From Haematococcus lacustris (Eukaryota > Chlorophyta > Chlorophyceae > Chlamydomonadales > Haematococcaceae), in NCBI GenBank assembly GCA_030144725.1, contig JASKMD010000008.1, forward strand, positions 3,437,400 through 3,501,399: a stretch of 64,000 nucleotides of DNA. Direction: 5' to 3'. This document shows positions 42,788 through 53,500 of this stretch, in pieces (position 1 is the first letter of the stretch; each line of letters begins with the position of its first letter). The notes beneath the pieces are model-generated. The model worked only from the letters and a program-made list of their open reading frames with translations, had not been told where the DNA came from and ran no database searches. The translations under genes and the position numbers were made by a program.

Positions 42788-45700
42788 TCAAATACGCTTA
42801 TCAGGCCTGTATGGCTCTGAGATTCTGACCCACTGGCCTGCCATGCCGCGCCTGTTCCAGTCTGCCATCTTGGGCCCAATGCCCTCATCCTGGATGGGCT
42901 GAAACAACCCATGGTACAAGTCCCCCAGCTCAGAGGTGTTCATGGTGGTGTTGTCAGCCACCGTGTCAGGCCGGCCAAAGCCATACAGCCTGGCGCAGCA
43001 CGAGCCAGCCACCCCCACGTTGCCAGCATGCACTGTGTTGCCCCGGAACAACACCAGCTGCCCAGCCTTCACCAGGACCTCTGTGCCCAGTTGAAGTGGC
43101 AAGGTCATGGCCAGGGCATCCATGTCCTTCACTTCCACCACTTGCTTCTGACCATCAGCCGTCCGCCGGCAATGGGCTGCAGCCAACCGGGACAGTTTGT
43201 GGCTGCCCATGTAGGCAACCAGAGGGAAGTCCTGGAGAGCCAGCAGGAACACCAGGCCGTCATCCATCCCTGGGCCAGCAGGGAGGAAGTCGGTGTGGGG
43301 AGCCTGGGCCTGAGCCAGCTGCTGGGCCAGTGTAGTCACTATGTTCCCATTCCTGTTCAGGCGACGCTGCCAGGTGGGGTCGGTGATGATGCTAGCTAGG
43401 GCGTTCAGGGGGCGGCCCAGCAGCTGCCTCAGCACCGGCTGCAGGAGAGTGAGGTACTGGGCCAACACCACCTTGGCCTCATCCACCTGCAAACACACCC
43501 AGTGTGCTGTCTATTGTGCTTCACGCAGCCCTGACTCTAGGTAAGCTAGGAAATGCTTCTGCAGCAATGGCTATGACTACTGTTGTGGCTTGTGTCTTTT
43601 GCTGCACACCCTAATTTATCTGTCTCTCACCTCCTTCTTCTTCTCTGCTGTCAGCGCGCTGTACACAGCCGCGTTATTTTTGTCTGACAACAGCTGTAGG
43701 GTTGTGTCTAGGTCGCCACTACTGTTCTTGTCTGACTTGGCCAACACCACCTGCACCCTCTGGCCAGTGCCATACTGTGTCTTGCTGTTGGCATTGACCG
43801 AGCTGAAGACCATGTGGTTATAGACCCTGGTGATCAAGATGCTGGCCGCAACCACCGCTGCCATATCTATGGCTAGCTGGGGCAGCTGGCAGATGGTCAG
43901 GCCAAGAGCTAGAGCTGCTTGGCGACACTGCTCTAGCTCATGAGGCTGGTAGACTTCCCCTGTGTATGGCAGCAAGGTGGGCAGCTGATACACCATTCCC
44001 TGCGTGTAAGGGAGCAATGCACGACATGCTCACAAGCATCCCGTCACTATTGATTCATAGCATCTAGTTATGCCTCTCGTACCTGTGTATTCTTGGGGAA
44101 CCTCACTGCTCCTCCATGCAGCAGGGTGCCTCCGGTGCTTGACTGCAAACACAATCCACACATATCCTCCTGAGCCACAGCTTGAGTCAGTGAAACCCTG
44201 CACTAGGTTAGTGAAGCAGTGCACCACGTTGCTGAAACCCTGCACAAGGTCAACGTAACCTTGCACAAGGTTTAAACCTGTTGTAGGCTGTTTGTAGCTG
44301 ATCACCTGCACTCCTGACTGGCCACTTCCAGTCAAGGCTGTGTTTGCCAACACGTGGAGCCTCCTTCTGCCCACCAGCTCATCCTACATTCAGTGTGGTC
44401 ATTTACAAGTTGGAAATGCGGTTATGCCTCTTTGGCAGCTTGGGTCTCACCTCCAATCTGTTCACTGTTTCCTGCACGTTGTCCACCTTGTGAATCAAAG
44501 ACTGTATGAGGGCCTGCAATGGCAAATGAAGCAATGGGGTATCTGAGCCACTGTCACACTGCATTATGATGCTGTCTTGCTCCTATGTGTTGTAATGTTG
44601 TGATCCTACCTGATCCTCGGCAGGCCTCGGCCTCTTGGATGATGAGGGACCAGCACCCTCCCCTCCAGGCTGCTGCTGCTCCTCTTCAGTCACCTGTCGC
44701 TGGTCCTGCTGCTGCTGCTGGTGCTGCTGCACACCTGCTGCTGTGCCTGTCGCCCAGGGGCTGGTGCCCACCTGTGGCCACTGCCCTCTGCGTGTTTGTC
44801 GGTGGTGCTGCACTGGCGGATGGTGCTGATGCTGCCCTCCTGCTGCTGGTGTAGGCGACAGGGGAATGGAGGGGGCAAGGCTGAGTTGCACACGTGCTGC
44901 TGGTGCACGCCGCAGGACAGGTGAGAAGGCAGGGCTCCGCTGCACACCTGCAGGCAGGGCAGTTCCTAGGCCTGTGGTGGGGGCCTTCATTCCACGTACA
45001 CCCGCTGTTGGTGTGGCGGGGGGCTGTCGCACAACCGCTGCTGAGGCTGGCTGTTGGACAGTGGTTGGGGCTGGGTGCTGCTGCACACCTGCTGCTGGGG
45101 CTGGCTGAGGGGCAGGGGAGGGGGCAGGGGGCTGCTGCACACCTGCTGCTGGAGCTGGCTGTGGGGCAGGGGAGGGGGCAGGGGGCTGCTGCTCACCTGC
45201 TGCTGGGGTTGGCTGTGGGGCAGGGGTGGGGGCTGGAGATGGAAGGGGAGGGGTCTGCTGCACTCCTGCTGCTGGGGCTGGCTGTGGGGCAGGGGTGGGG
45301 GCTGGAGATGGAAGGGGAGGGGTCTGCTGCACTCCTGCTGCTGGGGCAGGCTGTGGGGCAGGGGTGGGGGCAAGTGAGGGAAGGGTAGGGGGTTCTGTTC
45401 TCAACACAAATTCCGCCAAAGTAGCACACTCCTTTCTTCCCTGCACTTCACAGAGGTACACATCAGTGTTTTTTTTTTCATTTGGCCTCTTTCCAATTTC
45501 ATAGCACAAAGTGTCATGGCTCAGATTGGGACTGTCATGTTCATAGCGCGACCCTATTGGGCCCCATAGCGCACAACAAAAATTGGCCCAATCAAAGGCG
45601 GGTAGCGCCCACGCACAGCAGCGTTAGTCCCAGTAGTGGGCGTACACAACAGCCAGTCCTTTGGCATGCTCCGGTGGGAGGAAGCGGTTGTGTAGGTCAC

Positions 45701-47127
45701 GTACCACAGCATTTGCTGTTGCTGCCAGCTCCTGCTTGGCACTGTCGACATGCTGCTGGAAGTCACAAGCTGGCACTAAAGCAGCCCGGCGCCCTTTTGG
45801 GGGGATGGCGTACAGCTGCACCGGCTCACTGCCTAGCTCACTGCCTTCCTCCTCCTCCTCATTCTCACCAAATGTTGTCTCCATGTCTGCTGCTGCCTGC
45901 CTGCTGCCTACCTCCTCCTCATCCTCACTGTCACTGTCAGCCTCATCTAATTGCAATATCATACTGCCACTTCCATGCAGCTGCAATGCCAAATGGCCAG
46001 AGCCGTTGTACACCAGGCAGCTGCCAGGTCCTGCCACATTGGTGAAGGCTGTCAGCTCAGGTCAGCACCAGCCCAGGTCAGCACCAGGTGGTGGTATGCA
46101 AGTTGCAGTTGAAGCTCTTGTTGCAGCGTTCGCAGCGCGCCTTGTACTGGTTTGAGGCATCGAGCCCTTGGTTTGTAAGCCACAGTGGGCGATCGCCAGT
46201 GAGCCAGCTGTCCTGAAACCTGTTGCTGTTACCGTGTGCCCTGGCTTGTCAGTAGGCACCATCGCTATACCCTCGGCGGGCACGGCCCTCAGCCATCGGG
46301 ACTGCGGCGCTTATCCGAATTGCGGCTCTTAGCCGAGCTGCGGCTGCAGTACAAAGTTCACTTTTTATAACGCGATGCGCTATAGCGCAGTCCGCAAGGG
46401 GTCCAATCCATAGCGCACGGAGCCCTCTGAAATGTCGCTTTTTATAGCGATCGCTATATATAGCGTTAAAAAAAAAACACTGGTACACATAATCTGTGTC
46501 TCCTTGACTCTTCATCTCCGCATCTGCACATGATAGTTATCAGAAACATGAATGCATTGATACCTTGACGTCCTACTGGCAACTAGTCAACCAACTAACT
46601 CATCACCTCGCTTGTATACGGCCCACAACCTAGCGAACGGCTTTAACCCCTCAGGGGGACTGGCTTCTTGTATGCCCATGAAATGCTTGTTGAAGAAGGC
46701 GAAGTACGTGTCCCACTTGAGGCGCTTTGTGGACGAGGGTTGGGGGTAATTCTCTGCAACGTATTTCCAGGACCTGTATTGCAAACAAGTCACACACTTG
46801 GGCACGTCCTCATGAGCATTGGGGTGCACGGCCTCTCACATGTCCACAATCGCCTCTGTGTTACTCTGCGTCTCCATATCACAGGGCACAATTGTTTTGG
46901 CCACGCAGAAACCACAGCACACATCACGCCAGGGGTCATTCATGCTGGCCAGCCCGGTCGCAGCCTACATGCAAGTAGCCACCGTGGATGAGTGCAGTGC
47001 TACCGATGGACAGTGTTAGGCTTGATTATGCGTCTACCTGAGTGCGGGGGCCGCATCGCGCCAGAAAGGTCATCATGTCAACGGCGACTCCTTCCAGTGC
47101 ATTATTGCCTGCTGCTGCTGCTGCCAT
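42788..47127 (-). CDS. Gene X: 2-oxoglutarate/Fe(II) oxygenase-like protein, disrupted by a hAT insertion
   Basis: Nine exons, GT-AG, phases agreeing: 47127-47038, 46964-46840, 46773-46607, 46523-44610 (containing the hAT element 45464-46482), 44513-44451, 44383-44306, 44142-44083, 43999-43631, 43486-42788 (stop). Without the insertion it is about 845 aa. N-terminal 130 residues (FCVAKTIVPCDME, SWKYVAENYPQPSSTKRLKW) unknown; then a Pro/Ala/Gln linker with PAPQPAPAAGVQQ repeats and SSKRPRPAEDQ, a short helix QSLIHKVDNVQETVNRLE, and a C-terminal double-stranded beta-helix: PHTDFLP (HxD iron ligands), LLALQDFPLVAYMGSHKL, VKAGQLVLFRGNTVHAG (second His), CCARLYGF (likely 2OG-binding Arg). Closest in style to phytanoyl-CoA-dioxygenase-like proteins. 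Substrate unknown. Reading into the hAT element meets a stop, so this allele is probably null. Confidence 0.75.
45464..46482 (-). mobile_element. Non-autonomous hAT element with 8-bp target duplication
   Basis: 1019 bp, ends CAGTGTTTTTTTTT and AAAAAAAAAACACTG, flanked by GTACACAT at 45456-45463 and 46483-46490. It carries hAT gene fragments on the minus strand: a BED-like finger QYKARCERCNKSFNCNLHTT near 46130-46090 and a C-terminal piece (46037-45624) with SDSEDEEEVGSRQA, FQQHVDSAKQELAATANAVV and DLHNRFLPPEHAKG. It also has several ATAGCGC/GCGCTAT words near both ends. Inserted in an exon of gene X. Confidence 0.92.
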
Positions 47128-47439
47128 TGTGCGTAGCCTTGATAGTGTGCGCGTGGCCGCAATGGACTTTCGAATGTCTAGTCAAATGGCATGGAATCAA
47201 CAATACTGCAAACCACGGGCATGGTGATATGCACTGCTTGCCTTATCCCAGTGTTCAGTATTGTCGCGTGTTATGCCTCGTTCAGGTACTTGTGAACACG
47301 TTCTAGTGCAGTTTACACGGGGTCACTGGAACCCTGCACACAGTCAGCGAAACGCTGCACTAGGTCCTCAAAACCCTATGCAAGGTTAGGATCGATAAGT
47401 CCATGAACCTCTAGCATGTCATGAACTTCTAGCATCTCA

Positions 47440-50349
47440 TTAATCAAACAAGTCACTGCGTGCTGCTGCTGCTGCCACTGCTGCATCTACTCCTGCTGCT
47501 GCTGCTGCCAGTGCCTCAGCTACTGCCCCTGCCTCTGCCTCTGCCTCTGCCCCTGCTGTGCCGGGTGCCACTGGCACTGCCCCTGCCTCTGCCCCTGCTG
47601 TGGCGGGTGCCACAGGCCCAGCCCCTGCCACAGCCCCTGCTGCCCCTGCTGCCCCTGCCACAGCTCCTGCTGCCCCCACTGCCCCTGCAGCCACCACTGC
47701 CCCTGCCCCTGCCCTTGACCCTGCCACAGCCCCGGCCCCTGCCCTGCCCCTGCCCCTGTTGCCGCTGCGGCTCCTGACCCTGCTCGGCCTCTTACCCTGC
47801 CCTGCCTCTGCTGCTGCCTTTGCCCCTTCCCCTGTTGGCCCTGCCCCTGTCCCTGTCCCTGCTGCCCCTGCTGCTGCCCCTGCTGCTGCCCCTGCCACAG
47901 CCCTTGCCTTTGCCCCTTCCCCTGTTGGCCCTGCCCCTGTCCCTGTCCCTGCTGCCCCTGCTGCTGCCCCTGTCGCCACTGCTGCCCCTGCTGCCAAGCC
48001 TGCTTGTAGCGCAGCGGCGAGCTCCTCTGCCCCTGCCCCTGCTTCTCTGCCAGCACGCCTCTTCTTGGCTGCATCCTTGCCCCCTTGGTGAGGGGGTGCC
48101 GCTGGGCCTGCCTGCTGCCCTGCACCGCTGGCAGCCTGCAGCTCCAACACCAGCTTTGACTTGTGCTCCACAAGCCGGGTCTTGGTCGTCAACTGCACAC
48201 AAGAAGGTGGCAATATTAAGCTTGGAAGGTAAGACATGGTATGTGGTATGATAGGGCATGGTAGGGTATGCTCGTAAGATGTCAGCTACTTGCCTTCCAC
48301 CAGGATTGGTCCTGGGTGCATGCCTCCAACAGCAGAGTCTTGGCCTGCGCCTCCGCCGCCACCTGCCAGCATCAAGCAAAGCACACATACTCGGCCAACA
48401 TGTAAAATTGCATACCTCAACCAGCATTGCAATGAGGTACATACCGGGTCTGCATTGCTGCCACCGGGGATAGACCTTGCTAGGTCCAGGGCCACCTCGT
48501 CAAACTGGTCATAGAATGTCTGGGACATTGCTTTCCAGGCTTTGGCAGCTTCAGGGTGCTTGCCTTCAGGCGTCTGGTCTGGTTTCTTCCAGTTCTCTGC
48601 GATCAGGGGTGCACGCAATGTCATGGATTAGTCCCACAGGGTTCTGGCCCCTCACCACAGAGTCCTGGTGACACCTACAGGGTCCTGGCACCTCACCACA
48701 GGGTCCTGGTGACACCTACAGTGTCCTGGCACCTCACCACAGGGTCCTGGCACCACAGGGTTCTGGCCCCTCACCACAGGGTCCTGTTGCACACCTACAG
48801 GGTCCTGGCACCTCACCACAGGGTCCTGGTGACACCTACAGGGTCCAGGTACCTCACCACAGGGTTCTGGCTCCACTCACCTGAGGCTGCTTTCAGCTGA
48901 GCAGCTAAGGGCAGGTATGGCTCCATGTCAGTGGGCACAACATCGTCATTGCTGTACGGGGTGCCTGCAACCACCGCTGCTGCCTTGGCTTCCAACAACC
49001 GGCAGCCAAACTTCGACTCCCACCCCTTATCTGCCTTCTGGATCTCTGCTGTCTTACGAGCTGTCCGCGGCACACGGACAAGCTGCTTAGGAGTGGTCGG
49101 ACGTCTGACCCAATCGTATGACCTACACGTTCAAGGGTACCAGTCCGATGATGAGGACCTGTACTAATGACGCAGTGGGTTGCATGCTATGGATGCTTGA
49201 TGGTTGGATGCATGCTATGGGTTGCATGCTATGGGTGCATGATGGTTGGATGCATGCAACCCACTTTTTGAAGGCCGCCAGCAACATCCAGTAGCTCAGC
49301 AAAGGCAGGTAGGCTGGGTTGGCCTTGGTGAATTCCTTCCATACGAGGCCGATGATTGCCCGCATGGGGACATTCCACCTGGCCTCCACCGCGTTGCTGC
49401 CCAGTTTGGGGTATTCCCCTGGTACACAGCCGGGGATGGTGTACTGCACAACACACACCAAGACTGTTTCACTAACATTCACAGCAGAGAGCAAATTAGG
49501 TTGGTTACATGGCTACACCATTCATTGCACAATCACCTGGCCCACAGAACGCGGGCACCACATCCGGATGTATTCGGGGGCGAACTTGCCCCAGAGCTTG
49601 ACGGCATCTTGCTGCAAGGATGCATTGGGTATAGATTACCAAGGTGACATGGGCAGTGATGAATTGAGGCTATGGTCAATTGATACGTGAACACTACACT
49701 AACCTCATATTTGCCCAACACACTGAAGGGCTTGTCGGCGTCAGGTGCATGATGTTTGTACTGAAATCACATGGGAACGATGGGTCATGGTTAGCAAAGG
49801 ACATTGAGGCACATGCAACGTGACCACACAAATCAGACAGCATAGGCACGCAACACCATGCTCACCTGCGCCAGGAGGATCTTACTGAACTCATCAGGGA
49901 CCTGCTTCCCTCCTTTGCGCGCCCGTTTCTTGGCTGGCCTCTGCTTCTGCTTCTGTTTCTCCTCCTCCTCCTCCTCCCCCTCCATCTCCTCCTCCTCCGC
50001 CCCCTCACCCTCCTCCCCCTCATCCTCCTCCCCCTCCCCCTCATCCTCACCCTCCTCCCCCTCCCCCTCATCCTCCAGCGCCTCCTCCTCTCCCACACCC
50101 TCCCCTTCATCACAAGAAGAGGCTAAAGGCTCAAGGGGCTGCCGCCTTGGTCGCTGGGCCAAAGGCAATTCATCTGACTCGTGCCCAGAGTCAGCTGTGC
50201 GAGGGGCTGCAGCCTTAATCTGCAGCAACGATAGTTCATGGAGTTAATGAAAGCATGAAGGTGCCTGGCACGGTGAGCAACGCGGCAGGCAGACGGTATT
50301 GATACGGGAATTACTATACCTTCTTGGCGGTGGGCTTAGTGCCTGCCAT
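47440..50349 (-). CDS. Gene Y: acidic, Ala-rich protein of unknown function
   Basis: Nine exons with agreeing phases: 50349-50320, 50219-49866, 49760-49704, 49611-49537, 49443-49261, 49082-48881, 48596-48445, 48362-48294, 48192-47440; about 624 aa. One intron (between 48362-48294 and 48192) uses a GC-AG border (GCAAGT); the start of exon 49082 is chosen for phase. After MAGTKPTAKK comes a long Glu/Asp tract, a basic KKRARKGGKQ patch (possible nuclear signal), then a conserved-looking middle (KLWGKFAPEYIRMWCPRSVG, YTIPGCVPGEYPKLGSNAVE, WNVPMRAIIGLVWKEFTKAN, KGWESKFGCRLLEAKA, AMSQTFYDQFDEVALDLARS) and an Ala/Gly low-complexity tail (GTGTGAGPTGEGAKA repeats). No family recognised. It may be an accessory DNA-binding protein of the transposon, by analogy with CACTA elements that encode a second protein; that is inference from position only. 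Confidence 0.7.
48634..48870 (+). repeat. CAGGGTCCTG array inside an intron of gene Y
   Basis: About 11 units of CACCACAGGGTCCTGGCACC and CACCTACAGGGTCCTGGTGA type, filling most of the intron 48597-48880. Same family as the flanking arrays. Confidence 0.93.
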
Positions 50350-50596
50350 CTTCTTGGCGACCGTGTTGCGGTACATTTCAGAGGATGTTGTTGCGGTTTG
50401 GAAAGACGGCGCCAACACGATGTAGCGGTGCTTACTCACAAAATTATCGTCCTCAGTGAACCAAAAGTCACTTTGTCGGCCAGCAAGCGACGCCGGGTGG
50501 GTACACAGAGAGCGGGCCGCGATGGCCAACGCGGGCCGCGATGGCCGGACACAATGCGACCATTTACTCTCCAGGCTTCCCAAGACACAGGCAATC
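50350..50596. promoter_or_regulatory. Shared divergent promoter region of genes Y and Z
   Basis: About 250 bp between the two start codons. Contains the direct repeat GCGGGCCGCGATGGCC at about 50512-50544. No core element identified. Confidence 0.5.
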
Positions 50597-53500
50597 ATGG
50601 TGAAGACAGCCTTTCAATGCCTAGTGTGCGGAGAATCAGGCAGCAAAAGAGGAATGCGCACTCATTGTTCCAAGCACCATCATAAGTTCGTGGGGGCTGA
50701 AGGCGCGAAGGCTTGGGCGGAGAGGCAGGCTAAGGCGAAAGCCCAGTCCCCAGACGCACAGCAACACACATCGCAAGAGTCGGCAGTAAGATGTCGCTTG
50801 CATTTAGTTAGTACGCGCTGACGTACATGTGCGCATGAGGCAGCTAATGCGTGCACCTCATCGCGGACAATTAGCGCCGCAGGCCACAAGTTGTCCGCAT
50901 GTTGTGACGACATGTGTGCAGGGAAGCTGGGGAGATGGAGGAGGGGTGGATGAGGACGGGCAAGGAGATGGAGGAGGGGTGGCTGAGGACGGGCAAGGAG
51001 GCAGGGATCAGGGAGCCTCAGCGGGACAAGAGGGTGCCAGGTTTCCAGAGGGTGCATGGAGGGGACAGGGAGGAGGGGACGAACAACGTGGGAGGGGAGA
51101 GGAGGACGACAGGGGGGGACAGCGCGGAGACAGAGAAGAGGGGGATGTAGGAGGAAGGGGAGGAGTCGACGGGGGAGGGGACGGAGGTGATAGTGATGAC
51201 AGTGGGAGTGAAGACAGTGATGAGGAAGGGGAAGGGCATCCAGGAGGTCCCGGGGGTCCAGGAGGTCCAGGAGGTCCAGGAGGTCCAGGAGGTCCAGGAG
51301 GTCCAGGAGGTCCAGGAGCTCCGGGGGGTCCTGAGGGGGATGAAGGAGGGGGGGATGGCGCCAGGGCACGTCGAAGCAAGGTGTTCAAGCTGGATGCCAA
51401 CCTTCAACAACCCGTGTTCAGGTACATCACACTCAAAAATACCAGGAAATAGTATCACCAGCAGTGAGTAGTTCTATATAGTTATTGCTTGTCTTTGTGC
51501 ATGGAATTCCAGGAACAGCCACATGACAGGCAAGGACTTGATGGACGAGCTGAGCAGGCTGTTGGACATGAGGCTGACCAAGGAGCAGATGAAGGGGGTG
51601 TTGAAGCTGATCCGTAGGCTACTTGCACACCAGCCTGATCTCAACCTCATCACCAGCTTCTACCAGCTGATGAGTTTGCAGGGCGTCCAGCATGCAAATG
51701 AGTACGAGGTGCATGTGTGCAACGCGGGCAAGGACAACAAGGCCAACAACAAGTACTGCCCAGGCTTCACCTACCCGAAGATACGACGGTGAGGTCAGGG
51801 GAAAGGGTGTGGATTAGGCAATGCATGCATGGCACATTACACATGGTGTTTGTTGGGGTCAAGGTTGCCTACATGTGCATGCATGCATAGGTCTGAGTGG
51901 CTCGCCCACCAGGATGACAAGTGCTACTACTGTGAGACGCCTCGCTTCCATGTGAACAAGAAAAAAGGTACACCTATCTACATGGGCATGATGAAGCCCT
52001 ATTGACACTTGTAGAGGTATACATGTATTGTATGCTGTCCCTTCCTTGGTTACAGGGAGCCCACAGGAGATCACCTTGAAGCCCAGGTGGAGCATGTCTC
52101 TGTTCGGCTGGAACACAGTGGTGAAGAACATCATGGAGCGCAAGTACGTGATGACCTGGTTCAGGCGAGCTCAGGGCGTGGACCCACCTCCTGGCTCTTT
52201 CCGGGCAAGTGAGTGTGCATGGGTTGACCTAGGCATAGAATTCACAGCAAAGCCAGGTGATTAGTACAGTGACATGCACCATACCATGATGTTGTTGTTT
52301 GACAGGCCCTGCATGGCGAGAGATGCAGCCCAAGCTACCAGAGGTTGTGGCCACCTCCCCCAACACAGCCCACTTCATGATTGGGGTTGACTGGATGACC
52401 ATGGGCAAGAACGGCACCTGGTCAGTGGGTGTGATCCTGTTGAGGCTGCTGGATGTGCCGGCTGAGGTGTGCGGCAAGCGGGCGTGCAGCTCAGTGTTGG
52501 CCGTCATCAACGGAGGAAAGCACCAGTCTCACCTGACAGGCTACATGAAAGCCATCTGCCAGGAAGTCAGCAAGCACATCGAGGGCCCGGGTGACCTGGG
52601 TGTGATAGTGGAGCCACACCCAGGTCCAGGTGTTGATGGTGTGGCTCCCGCCCGTGTTGAGCCTGTCCGCATCCATGGAGTCCCAGTGGTATCGATCGCT
52701 GATACCCCAGCCACGTGAGTGAGACAAAGGCCAACAGCTTGCACCTACAAATGGTTCCACCACCTCCCAGTCCAGTCTATCCCTATACAACTTGTACCCT
52801 GCCATGTACCATCCACAAACATATCACAACCATTGAGGAATGAATTGCGTGATTGTGTGCATGTAGAGCCACTTTGACCAGGGGCATGGGCCACAGCGCC
52901 CTAAAGATGTGCTACAACTGCAACATCAGCAAGCCCCCCAACCCCCCCACAGAGAAGGCGCCCCTTGGCTACGACGCGCCTACGCTGCAGACCCTACCAG
53001 GCTCCAACCGGGAGGTATGGAACACTTGACACACTCGACAGAATGTGCTATTGAAATCAGACACGAGGATCCCTACGCACACACCATCCTTGCTTGCTGT
53101 GGCGGTCTGCAGGAGTATGTGCTCATCTATGACGTGCGCATGAAGTTCACCCACGAGCAGATCATGAACCGTGGCGCCCCCTTCATCCATGGGTGGTCTC
53201 AAGGCGAACCTAGGGTGGTGGGCTGCCACGCCCAGCCCCTCCTGCCCCTGCTGCTGCAACACCTGGACGCCCGGCTCGCCCACCTGGTGCCTGTGTACCA
53301 CAGCTTCATGTATGGCTTGCTGAAGCACCAGCTGGAGTGGTTCATGAGTGCAGATGGCCTTCACATTGATGTGCGGCGTGAGATAGTGAAGCGTGGAGCA
53401 GCCATTCAATCCCCATCTGACTTGGGACGGGATCTGGGAGACCTTGCCAACCGCACGTAAGCCATAATCATGTTGTGCAGTATGTCATGATCATATCACA

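Noticed and set aside
40904..42828. Three overlapping 335-633-codon frames rich in TGSC and RVLPHAY
   Set aside because: Open in all three plus frames because the repeat unit lacks stops; composition follows the repeat, not a protein.
50914..51150. Alternative frame of gene Z exon 2 (EEGWMRTGKEMEEGW)
   Set aside because: It does not keep phase with the flanking exons; the Gly/Asp-rich frame does and joins VFR to NSHMTGKDL.
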